Of a stretch of 12,476 nt of DNA, positions 1 to 7,423 are shown piece after piece. A model generated the notes under the pieces. It had not been told where the DNA came from. It was given only the letters and a program-made list of their open reading frames with translations, and did no database searches. This DNA comes from DAOTWA01 sp034435955 (GTDB taxonomy: Bacteria; Chloroflexota; Anaerolineae; Anaerolineales; Anaerolineaceae). Positions within the stretch are counted from its first letter, which is position 1, and the number at the start of each line of letters is the position of its first letter. The position numbers and the translations under genes are program-made. The stretch spans positions 1 through 12,476 of the forward strand of contig DAOTWA010000064.1 in the NCBI GenBank assembly GCA_034435955.1, written 5' to 3'.

Positions 1-17
1 TTCGGAAGTCGGGCAAA

Positions 18-1373
18 TCACACGTACGCAATCATCATCCCCGGCTCTTCCAGCAGCGCCTTAATCGTCTGCATGAAGCGCGCCGCCGGAGCGCCGTCCA
101 CCAGCCGGTGGTCGAACGCCAGGCTGATCACCATCCTCTCGCGCCGCACCAGCTCGTCGCCGACGTACATCGGCCAGGAGCCGATCCGCCCCACCCCCAG
201 GATGGCGCATTCCGGCAGGTTAATCATCGGGGTGAAGCCTTCCACATCGTACATGCCGAGGTTGGTGATGGTGAACGTCCCGCCGCTGAGATCGTCGGGA
301 AGGGCGCGGCCTGCGCGGGCGCGTTCAACCAACTCGCGCAGCTCGCTGCCCACCTGGCGCAAGCTTTTACGGTCGGCGTCGCGCACCACCGGCACCAGCA
401 GGCCGCGCTCGGTGTCCACCGCCACGCCCACGTTGACCTGCGCCAGGCGCACGAGCGTATTGCCGTCCAGCATCACATTCATGTACGGGTGCCGGCGCAG
501 CGCCGCCGCGCACACCTTCACCAGCAGATCATTGTAGCCGGGGGCGAAACCCCATTCGCTTTCCACCTTTTCTTTAAGCTGCTGGCGCAGCCGCACCAGA
601 TTGGTGACATCCACGTCCATGAACATGGTCACCCGTGCGGTCGTGCGCGCGCTGGCCGCCATACGTTCAGCGATCACCGCGCGCACGCCCTTCAATGGCA
701 CGCGCTCCGCTTGCTCGATCCCACTTGCCTCCTGAGCAACCGCAGGCGCCGCTGCGCGCAGCGCCCCCTGCACATCGGCTTTGGTGATGAAGCCGCCCTC
801 GCTCGATCCGGGCACCTTGCGCAGGTCGACGCCCTCCGCCTCAGCCATGCGTCTTGCCACAGGTGTGGCCCGCGGCGTCTGTCTGACGTAAGCCAGCACA
901 TCCCTTTCTACCACACGCACGCCCCCGCCGCCCGTCGGCGTGACCAGGGTAGCGTCCACACCCTTTTCGCGGGCTGTGCGTCGCGCACGCGGGGAGATGA
1001 ATTTCTTATCCTCCGGCGCTGCTGCAGTTAATGCGGCTTCGACCCTCTTCGGCGCTGTTTCAGCGCCTGCTGCTGCGCTGACCGCCTCTGCGGTCTCGGC
1101 TGCCGCTTGAGCGCCGCCTGCCTTGAAGGCGTCGCCGGGCGCTCCAATAACCGCCACCACGGTCAACACAGGCAGCACATCGCCCTCTTTATAGGGGCCC
1201 AGATGGATAACTCCATTCGCGTTGGCCTCCAGCGGGAAGACGGCCTTGTCCGTCTCAACTTCGGCAACCTCCTGGCCGAATTCAACCTGCTCGCCGTCCT
1301 TGACTTTCCACTCGAGCAGGGTCACCTCTTCGACCGTCTGCCCCAGCTTGGGGATGAACAGTTCTTCGGCCAT
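18..1373 (-). CDS. Dihydrolipoyl acyltransferase (E2) of a 2-oxoacid dehydrogenase complex
   Basis: This is the E2 core enzyme that moves the acyl group from the E1 thiamine intermediate to CoA via a swinging lipoyl arm. Domains in order (451 residues): a lipoyl domain at about 1-80 with the modified lysine at K43 in ETDKAVF; an Ala/Pro/Glu-rich linker; two peripheral-subunit-binding domains at about 124-163 and 168-206; and the catalytic domain from about 222, with the active-site motif DHRLVDG at 421-427 (H422). The chosen ATG at 1373 shares one base with the E1 stop (TGATG). It gives the family-typical beginning MAEELFIPKLG, whereas an in-frame ATG at 1394 would add seven residues inside E1. 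Overlap with E1 implies coupled translation and a shared complex. The substrate (pyruvate, acetoin or branched 2-oxoacid) cannot be read from sequence alone; pyruvate or acetoin is favoured by E1 similarity. No E3 gene is visible; only 17 nt remain downstream. Confidence 0.93.
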   Translation of the reverse strand: MAEELFIPKLGQTVEEVTLLEWKVKDGEQVEFGQEVAEVETDKAVFPLEANANGVIHLGPYKEGDVLPVLTVVAVIGAPGDAFKAGGAQAAAETAEAVSAAAGAETAPKRVEAALTAAAPEDKKFISPRARRTAREKGVDATLVTPTGGGGVRVVERDVLAYVRQTPRATPVARRMAEAEGVDLRKVPGSSEGGFITKADVQGALRAAAPAVAQEASGIEQAERVPLKGVRAVIAERMAASARTTARVTMFMDVDVTNLVRLRQQLKEKVESEWGFAPGYNDLLVKVCAAALRRHPYMNVMLDGNTLVRLAQVNVGVAVDTERGLLVPVVRDADRKSLRQVGSELRELVERARAGRALPDDLSGGTFTITNLGMYDVEGFTPMINLPECAILGVGRIGSWPMYVGDELVRRERMVISLAFDHRLVDGAPAARFMQTIKALLEEPGMMIAYV

Positions 1374-3463
1374 CAGCTCACAACCTTTCTGCACGCCTCG
1401 ATGATCCTTTGCGTGTTGGGGATCGCCTGATCCTCGAGCACTTCGGCGCGCGGGACGGGCACGTTGGCCGAGGCCACTCGCACCATGGGCGCGTCCAGCC
1501 AGTCAAAGGCCTGCTCGTTGATCTGCGCCATGACCTCGTTGATGAAGCTGGTATTCTCGTAGGCTTCGGTCACGCCCACGAAGCGCCCGGTCTTTTTGAT
1601 CGAGGCTACGACCGTGTCGATGTCGAGCGGTTTGAGGGTGCGTAAATCGATCACTTCTACGTCAATGCCCTCTTTGGCCAGAATCTCGGCCGCCTCCAAG
1701 GCGCGCAGTACCATGCGCGAATAGGTGACCAGGGTCACATCCTTACCCGGCCGCTTGATATCCGCCACGCCAAACGGGATGATGTAATCCTCCTCAGGGA
1801 CAGGGCCTTTCTCCTTGTAGAGCATCTTGTGCTCGATGAACATGACCGGGTTGTCGTCGCGGATGGCCATCTTGAGCAGACCCTTGGCGTCGTACGGCGT
1901 GGACGGCATTACCACGTATATCCCGGGGAAATGCGTCCACAACGACTCCAGGCTCTGCGAGTGGTGCGCAGCAATCGCCCGTCCAGCGCCACCCTCGGTG
2001 CGGATGACCATTGGCACGGTGGTCTTGCCTCCGAACATGTAGCGATTTTTCGCACCTTGGTTGGCGATTTGATCCATGGCCAGTGGAGTGAAGTCCACAT
2101 ACATGATCTCGGCAACCGGCCGCATGCCCGCCATGGCTGCGCCGACCGCTGCCCCGCCAATGGTGGCTTCTGAGATGGGTGTATCGATCACCCGTTCCGG
2201 GCCAAACTCCTCGAACAGGCCGCGCGTGGCGCCGTAAGCTCCGCCATACAACCCTACATCCTCGCCGAAGATGAATACGCGCTTGTCGCGCAGCATCTCC
2301 TCGCGCATGGCCTCGGCCAACGCCTGGGCGTACGAGATCTGGCGCATATTCGCATCGTGGCGTACGCGTTCGCGCAGCTCTTTCTCCTTCCGAACATCCT
2401 CATCCGTCCACGGGTCTGGCGCGTACACGTCGGTGTAAGCATCAGCCGGATTCGGTTCAGGCGAGGCGGCGCTGAAGCGCATGGCTTCCGCCAGTTTGGC
2501 GCTTACCGCCTCCTCCAGGGCGTCCGCCTCTTCCTGGGAGATGATCCCGGCTGAGATCAATTCCTCGCGAAAAGTCTTGACCGGGTCGCGTTTCTTCCAC
2601 TCATTTTCTTCCTCACGGGTGCGGTATGCGCGCGGGTCGGAATGGGAGTGACCGAACCAGCGATAGGTCTGGCATTCGATTAACGATGGCCCCTGCCCCT
2701 GCCGCGCGCGGTCCACGGCCTTTTTGACTGCGCCGCGCACCGCCAGCGGGTTCATCCCATCCACCGTCTCGCCCGGGATGCCGTAGGCGCAGGCGCGATT
2801 GGCGATCGAAGGCAGCTTGCTGGCTTTCTTCCACGGCACGGACATGGCGTACTGGTTGTTTTCAACCACGAATACCACCGGCAGATCCCATAACGAAGCC
2901 ATGTTGAGCGATTCGTGGAAGTTGCCCGTGTTTGCCGCGCCATCGCCGAAGAAACAAAGCACCACACGATCGGTCTTCATCAGCTTTTGCGCCAACCCCG
3001 CGCCAACCGCGACAGGGATATTGCCACCTACGATGCCGGTTGCGCCCAGGTTGCCGTGCGCCACATCGGCGATGTGCATCGAACCGCCCTTACCCTTGCA
3101 GTACCCGCCGGACTTGCCCAGCACTTCGGCCATCATGCGGTTGAAGTGCTGCTGCTTCTCTTCGGGTGTTTTCGCCGCCCGGTCGCCGTGGGCATGGGCG
3201 TGGCCATGACCGCGGTGCGTGCTGGTGATCAGGTCATCGTCACGCAGCGCCGAGATGGCTCCTACGGCTACCGCCTCCTGTCCAGCGTAGAGATGGGATG
3301 CGCCTTTGAGTTCGGCCTTACTCAGCAAGTTGGCGATGTTGTTTTCCAGCGCCCTGATTTCGAGGATCTGGCGCAAACAGGTGACCAGCTCTTCCTTGGT
3401 CAACTCCTGTTCTTCGATCATGGCCGAGATCTGTTCCATCGTTCTGATTGACTGGCTATCCAT
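1373..3463 (-). CDS. Fused E1 alpha-beta subunit of a thiamine-dependent 2-oxoacid (pyruvate/acetoin-type) dehydrogenase
   Basis: This 696-residue protein joins both E1 subunits in one chain. Residues about 1-345 are the alpha part, with the thiamine diphosphate motif GDG at 173-175 and NN at 202-203, plus the KGKGGSMHIAD segment and the YRWFGHSHSDP loop. A charged linker at about 345-372 leads to the beta part (about 373-696), which starts like a free E1 beta (MRQISYAQALAEAMREEM) and carries FGEDVG, DTPISEATIGG and the HSQSLE segment. E1 normally decarboxylates a 2-oxoacid and reductively acylates the E2 lipoyl group. The similarity is to the pyruvate/acetoin branch rather than to homodimeric AceE. 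The start at 3463 is preceded by AGGAG at a rather long distance of 12 nt. The stop overlaps the E2 start. A His-rich insertion (about 85-108) enlarges the alpha active-site region compared with typical members. Its role here is probably oxidation of sugar-derived pyruvate, but that is inference. Confidence 0.93.
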   Translation of the reverse strand: MDSQSIRTMEQISAMIEEQELTKEELVTCLRQILEIRALENNIANLLSKAELKGASHLYAGQEAVAVGAISALRDDDLITSTHRGHGHAHAHGDRAAKTPEEKQQHFNRMMAEVLGKSGGYCKGKGGSMHIADVAHGNLGATGIVGGNIPVAVGAGLAQKLMKTDRVVLCFFGDGAANTGNFHESLNMASLWDLPVVFVVENNQYAMSVPWKKASKLPSIANRACAYGIPGETVDGMNPLAVRGAVKKAVDRARQGQGPSLIECQTYRWFGHSHSDPRAYRTREEENEWKKRDPVKTFREELISAGIISQEEADALEEAVSAKLAEAMRFSAASPEPNPADAYTDVYAPDPWTDEDVRKEKELRERVRHDANMRQISYAQALAEAMREEMLRDKRVFIFGEDVGLYGGAYGATRGLFEEFGPERVIDTPISEATIGGAAVGAAMAGMRPVAEIMYVDFTPLAMDQIANQGAKNRYMFGGKTTVPMVIRTEGGAGRAIAAHHSQSLESLWTHFPGIYVVMPSTPYDAKGLLKMAIRDDNPVMFIEHKMLYKEKGPVPEEDYIIPFGVADIKRPGKDVTLVTYSRMVLRALEAAEILAKEGIDVEVIDLRTLKPLDIDTVVASIKKTGRFVGVTEAYENTSFINEVMAQINEQAFDWLDAPMVRVASANVPVPRAEVLEDQAIPNTQRIIEACRKVVS

Positions 3464-3534
3464 AACTTAATTGAACTCCTGTATATTACATGAATATCCA
3501 CCGGCAAGGCTGCTCTCTGAGCGCTGTTCGGTGA
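3464..3534 (-). other. Intergenic spacer with a nested stem-loop upstream of the E1-E2 genes
   Basis: The 71-nt gap between the phosphatase stop and the E1 start contains an outer 5-bp stem (3499-3503 with 3529-3533, CACCG/CGGTG) enclosing an inner hairpin GCTC-TCT-GAGC at 3512-3522. No run of U follows on the transcript strand, so it is not a standard intrinsic terminator. A poor sigma-70-like pair (TTGCCG, 16 nt, TATACA) exists downstream of it, but its -10 box abuts the Shine-Dalgarno sequence, so I do not call it a promoter. The spacer may mark a boundary between the sugar genes and E1-E2, or may simply be a processing or stability element. Confidence 0.3.
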
Positions 3535-4725
3535 TCAATGTTCTTTGTCCGCAATTTTCATGTAGTGGATGACTCCGCGCTTGCCGTTAATCATCCAGGT
3601 CGGGTCGGCGGCGGATAAGGCTTCCGCCTGGCCAGGCCTTAGCCCGACAATGATTTCTCCTTTAAGCGTCCGCAGGGCGACCAGCGAGGCCGGGAAATAA
3701 CCGGCGGCATCCTCCATGCGCGTGGTAGGCGGCCAGTGGCGGTCGTCCAGCAGCCGACGATAGTTCACGTCTCCTTTGAGCACGACCAGGTCTGCCTGAC
3801 CCAGTTCGTCCCGCAACTCATCCGGCATCTGACGAAACATTTTCCAGCTCGTCCAGAAGGGATGCACGCGCAGTTCCAATCCCCCGTTCCTCAAGGCAGC
3901 TTTCAGGCGTGAGGCCAGTCCTCGGCCGGCCGGGGTCTGTCCCTTCGAAAGCAAGTCCAGCATGGTATGTACATCCTCCACCATGGCATCCGAGACGAAA
4001 AACGGCTGACCTTTCAGGTGGAAAACGACCTTTCGCGACCATCCCTTTCCGAGCAGAAAATCCGCCAGCGCCAGATCGAAGAGCACATCTGACCCAACGT
4101 TGTCGCTGATGAAGTCCACCCGCTTCACCCCGGCGGAGAGGGCGGCCTGCACAACAGGTGTGTGATCGATGAGCACATTTCGGCTCTCCAGGCGCGCAGA
4201 AAGGCCGCTGCGAACCTGTTCTTTGACCGTGAAATTGCTCAAATCGGCCCGGTTGCCCCACAGTGAGGAATAGACAAGCGCCTCGAAAGCCATTTCAGGC
4301 GGCAGCGCGAATAGATCATCCCATTCGGCCGACAGGCGCCCGACCTCTGCCTCCATCTGGCGGAGCTTTTGCGCAGCGAAGGGATTATGTCCCTGCCAGG
4401 GACCGCGCTGGAAATACCGGACCGCTTCGAGCAGCCGGCGGTAAAAGAACGCCTCGGCGAAATACCAGGGGATTTCCAGCCAGGTATGTCCCTGGTAGCG
4501 CTCCAGCTCGGCGTTCCATTCGTCTACGTCCGGCGCGGCTTCGCGCAATGGCTGCAGCGACCGTCCCGCAATCTCGCCTCGAAAATCCTCTAAAGCCGCC
4601 ACGATGTCCGCAGGGTAATCGTTATCAGCCAGCACCTGGCGGATGATAGCCGGCTTGCGCTCCACGATCGTGGAGCGGGCGAAGGAGCCTTCATCGGAGG
4701 TCATCAGCGGAGGAGGCAGGCTCAT
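3535..4725 (-). CDS. ARMT1/DUF89-family metal-dependent sugar-phosphate phosphatase
   Basis: The 396-residue product aligns by eye along its whole C-terminal two thirds with the DUF89 subfamily that includes human ARMT1 and yeast YMR027W. Visible landmarks are SDNVGSDVLFDLALADFLL (207-225, with putative metal ligands D208 and N209), PFFVSDAM (241-248, D246), HPFWTSW (288-294), the DLVVLKGDVNYRRLL segment (312-326) with DRHWP (328-332), RTLKGE (352-357) and GLRPGQ (361-366). Studied members are Mn/Ni/Co-dependent phosphatases acting on reactive sugar phosphates such as fructose-1-phosphate, and have been proposed as damage-control enzymes. The canonical DNxGxE is DNVGSD here, a conservative Glu-to-Asp change. 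The start at 4725 overlaps the SDR stop (ATGA) and has AGGA 7 nt upstream, implying coupling with the SDR. A ketose-1-phosphate or deoxyhexose phosphate substrate is my inference from context. No signal peptide is seen; it should be cytosolic. Confidence 0.87.
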   Translation of the reverse strand: MSLPPPLMTSDEGSFARSTIVERKPAIIRQVLADNDYPADIVAALEDFRGEIAGRSLQPLREAAPDVDEWNAELERYQGHTWLEIPWYFAEAFFYRRLLEAVRYFQRGPWQGHNPFAAQKLRQMEAEVGRLSAEWDDLFALPPEMAFEALVYSSLWGNRADLSNFTVKEQVRSGLSARLESRNVLIDHTPVVQAALSAGVKRVDFISDNVGSDVLFDLALADFLLGKGWSRKVVFHLKGQPFFVSDAMVEDVHTMLDLLSKGQTPAGRGLASRLKAALRNGGLELRVHPFWTSWKMFRQMPDELRDELGQADLVVLKGDVNYRRLLDDRHWPPTTRMEDAAGYFPASLVALRTLKGEIIVGLRPGQAEALSAADPTWMINGKRGVIHYMKIADKEH

Positions 4726-5522
4726 CGCATTTCCTGCCCGCCAGTGACATTGATGGCCTGACCGGTCATGTAGCTGGATTGGTCAGAGGCCAGGAACACC
4801 ACCACGTTGCAGACGTCATCATAGGTGCAGGAACGCTTCATCGGCACCTGATCGATGTACTTTTGGCGCACCTCTTCCTCGCTGATGCCCCATTTGCGGG
4901 CATACTGCTTGAACAGCGAATTTGGCCCCTGTGTCCACAAAGGTGAATCGAGCAGGTTGCCCGGACAGACGGCGTTGACGCGTACACCGTGTTCTGCCAG
5001 GTCAAGGGCAATGCTTTGAGTCAGCCCGATGCCGCCGAATTTGGAGGCGGCGTAGGCCGAATTTTTATAGCTGCCCTTCTTGCCCGATTTCGAATTGATC
5101 TCGATGATCACTCCCTTACCCTGCGCCTTCATCACCTTTGCAGCGTGCTTGGCGCACAGAAAATAACCGTAGAGGTTGACCATGATGACCGCCAGCCACT
5201 TGTCCGCGGGGAACTCGCTGATCTCTTCCGCGATCAGGATGCCGGCATTCGCCACCAGGATGTCCAGCCGCCCGAATTCCTCAACCACCTGGTTGATCAT
5301 GGAGGAAACCTGGTCCTCTTTGGTCACATCCACCTGCACGGCCAACGTGCGACGATCCGTTTCGGCGTCAATGGCCCTGGCAACCTTTTGGGCATTTTCG
5401 ACATTAATATCAGCCACAACCACATGGCAGCCCTCTCTCGCCAACCGCCAGCAGATGGCCTCGCCCAATCCCTGCCCGCCGCCTGTCACCAGCGCCACAC
5501 GATCTAGTAACTGCTTATCCAT
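4722..5522 (-). CDS. SDR oxidoreductase, sorbitol-6-phosphate 2-dehydrogenase-like
   Basis: This is a classical short-chain dehydrogenase of 266 residues. It has the cofactor loop TGGGQGLG (13-20), an acidic residue D38 at the end of beta-2 that favours NAD(H), NAG at 92-94, and a catalytic S144, Y157, K161 set. The INSKSGKKGS segment, AASKFGGIGLTQSIALDLAEHG, PGNLL and the C-terminal MTGQAINVTGGQ closely recall E. coli SrlD, which oxidises D-glucitol-6-phosphate to fructose-6-phosphate. In Bacillus and Chloroflexus rhamnose loci, a related but distinct SDR domain is fused behind the aldolase (RhaEW) and is assigned lactaldehyde oxidation, so lactaldehyde or a deoxyhexitol phosphate are alternative substrates. 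The start has only a weak GGA-type ribosome site. The stop overlaps the DUF89 phosphatase start by 4 nt. The family call is firm; the substrate is not. Confidence 0.88.
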   Translation of the reverse strand: MDKQLLDRVALVTGGGQGLGEAICWRLAREGCHVVVADINVENAQKVARAIDAETDRRTLAVQVDVTKEDQVSSMINQVVEEFGRLDILVANAGILIAEEISEFPADKWLAVIMVNLYGYFLCAKHAAKVMKAQGKGVIIEINSKSGKKGSYKNSAYAASKFGGIGLTQSIALDLAEHGVRVNAVCPGNLLDSPLWTQGPNSLFKQYARKWGISEEEVRQKYIDQVPMKRSCTYDDVCNVVVFLASDQSSYMTGQAINVTGGQEMR

Positions 5523-5680
5523 TCCGTCCGACCATCCAATGATGAAATCTGATCTGGAGCATCGCTGCTCCGTATTACCCGCAATACGTCAACAAAAAGC
5601 TCATGCAATCAATGCGCAACGAAGAGCGCAAAGCTGCACCCACGCCACAACATTGCAACCTATCCTTTCTATGCGGCGTT
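5523..5680 (-). other. 158-nt intergenic region with two adjacent hairpins before the SDR gene
   Basis: This is the longest spacer in the window. Two perfect 6-bp hairpins lie side by side and share one base: GGAGCA-TCGC-TGCTCC at 5556-5571 and CGTATT-ACCCGC-AATACG at 5571-5588 (+ strand letters). On the transcript strand they sit 34 to 66 nt upstream of the SDR start and are not followed by a U-run, so they are unlikely to terminate transcription in the standard way. They may be an mRNA processing or stabilising element, an operator for a local regulator, or part of an internal promoter leader. I found no convincing -35/-10 pair. Confidence 0.35.
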
Positions 5681-7405
5681 TCATGGCAACATCAACCTAA
5701 GGAATTCCTCTTCAGCCTCCTTGGTCCACTCGCGGCCATCCCGCAAGCGTGCGAAGACGCTGGGCATCTTCTCCCTCAGATCGGGCAATGCAGTCAAAGG
5801 CAGCTCTTTGATATTGGGGTAGATGAGGATCTTGCCCGGGAAGGAGGCATCCTTGATGGCTTGCATACCATCGCGGGCAGCGCTCAACGAGCCAACCGCC
5901 GCCACGGAGCGCATCGGGGAAAGCTGACCCTCATTTGTCCGCTCCAGGACCAATTGCATGTCGCCCAGCATCGAAGCGGAGTGGCCGATCACCCGCACGC
6001 CGCGCAGGTAGGCGTCGCTCAGGTCGAGCGATGCCATCGTTCCGCGCGCCACGCCGGCGAAGACGTTCATCACGCCCTGCGGAGCGATCCATCCGGCCGC
6101 ATCGGAAATGATCTCCGATACGGGCACCAGTACGACGATGTCATCGAAGCCCTGGGGTCGGAAACGGTTCATCACTGCCTCATATTGTTCCGTGTGGCCT
6201 GGATTCACACAGATGAACTCGATGCCTTTACGCCGCGCTTCGGCGCCAAAGCTCGTCTCGAGCTCCGCCAGCCGCCCGTCGTGGACGTCGGTGCAGACGA
6301 TGACCGCTGGTGGGTTGAAAAACTCGACCGCCCGCTGGACATGCATGCGCCCCATCGGGCCGCCCGCGCCGATGAACCAGCTCCGCCCTCCAGGCTTCAA
6401 GGCTGAGCGCACCGGCGGTTGGGTGTAGGCTTCGGCGATATCTCTCCCCGTGCTTCCCACATATACCCAGCGATTGTAATGCACCCGCCCAATGTCTACA
6501 CGCACCCTTCGGTGCATGGGCCGTGTGGACATCACCGCGAGCACGCCATGGTAGGCCAGGTGAGGGCTGACCGTCTCAACGATCTCTGGATGCGCCCCCA
6601 ACAGGATGATATCGTCGACCAGCTCAACCGGTGGATTGGCGGGATCGGGGACCTCCATCACTTCAACGCCCAATTCGGCCGCCCGCCGCCGGAGAAAATC
6701 CCCAAATGGTCCGACCGTTTCGGTCAGCAGTAAACGGGCCGGATGCGCATCCGGATCGAAGCCGGCGCTGAGGGTGAATTCCCTGTCGTCCCCGGCGCCG
6801 ATGACCCACAACGTGCCGCCCGGCTTGATCTGGGTGCGGTATTCGAGACGGTAGGCCGCAACCACGCAGGCCCATGGCTCCGCCAGCGCCACATCCGCAT
6901 AACTCCGTTCCGGCGCCACCGGGATCAGGTAATTGCCGTGATCGCTCTCCATGACGCGCTTATCGATTACCGAATATTGGGATAGCCCTCCCTGCAGACC
7001 GTACCCATAAGCCATTGGCACCCCCTTGTAGACCACGTCGGTCTCCAGGGTGAAGCGATCGCCGACGTGGTACCGGCCGCGCAGGTTCTCGCCGACGCCT
7101 ACCACGGTGAAACAAACTTCATGGCCGAGGACCACCGGTTCTTTGCGCATATCGCGCTGGATGCGCGGGTGGTCCGGTCCCAGGGCGATGACCTTGGTGT
7201 CCGAGAAGCATAACCCGCAGGCGTCATGGCGGATCAGGAGCTCGTCTGGACCATAAGACGGCATGGGGACTTCGATCGGACGCCCATCCACGCCCATATT
7301 TTCAAGTCCGGCGCCGTACAGCGGCCACAAGCGATAGCTTTTTGGCAGCGGGGTCTGACCGGAGCGGTAAAGCTCTAATTTATCGATCGTGAGTGTTTCT
7401 TCCAT
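5681..7405 (-). CDS. Zinc-type MDR alcohol dehydrogenase with tandem Rossmann domains, L-sorbose-1-phosphate reductase-like
   Basis: This 574-residue dehydrogenase begins with a GroES-like catalytic domain. Probable catalytic zinc ligands are C66 in GLCFSD, H95-E96 in GHE, and E176 in AEPWAC. The C-terminal part, including GFDDIVVLVPV, NVFAG, and the ending GKILIYPNIKELPLTALPDL, resembles SorE, which reduces L-sorbose-1-phosphate to glucitol-6-phosphate. SorE is about 410 residues. The extra length here is a second nucleotide-fold unit: one begins at VIGAGDDREF (201-210, lacking the last glycine of GxGxxG) and runs to about 320; the other begins at FIGAGGPMG (344-352) and looks intact. A final stretch of about 30 residues after LTALPDL is also extra. 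The start has AAGAGG 8 nt upstream and lies 18 nt after the PHP gene. The substrate is probably a ketose-phosphate/polyol-phosphate pair, but lactaldehyde is possible. Confidence 0.85.
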   Translation of the reverse strand: MEETLTIDKLELYRSGQTPLPKSYRLWPLYGAGLENMGVDGRPIEVPMPSYGPDELLIRHDACGLCFSDTKVIALGPDHPRIQRDMRKEPVVLGHEVCFTVVGVGENLRGRYHVGDRFTLETDVVYKGVPMAYGYGLQGGLSQYSVIDKRVMESDHGNYLIPVAPERSYADVALAEPWACVVAAYRLEYRTQIKPGGTLWVIGAGDDREFTLSAGFDPDAHPARLLLTETVGPFGDFLRRRAAELGVEVMEVPDPANPPVELVDDIILLGAHPEIVETVSPHLAYHGVLAVMSTRPMHRRVRVDIGRVHYNRWVYVGSTGRDIAEAYTQPPVRSALKPGGRSWFIGAGGPMGRMHVQRAVEFFNPPAVIVCTDVHDGRLAELETSFGAEARRKGIEFICVNPGHTEQYEAVMNRFRPQGFDDIVVLVPVSEIISDAAGWIAPQGVMNVFAGVARGTMASLDLSDAYLRGVRVIGHSASMLGDMQLVLERTNEGQLSPMRSVAAVGSLSAARDGMQAIKDASFPGKILIYPNIKELPLTALPDLREKMPSVFARLRDGREWTKEAEEEFLRLMLP

Positions 7406-7423
7406 GAGTTCAACCTCTTTCGA

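Noticed and set aside
108..1031. Plus-strand open frame of 307 codons opposite the E2 gene
   Set aside because: It is an antisense shadow of a GC-rich gene with clear domains on the minus strand; its translation is His/Arg/Ala-rich with no recognisable motif.
3464..3500. Sigma-70-like promoter TTGCCG-N16-TATACA before E1
   Set aside because: The match is only partial and its -10 element touches the Shine-Dalgarno sequence, leaving no room for a normal leader.
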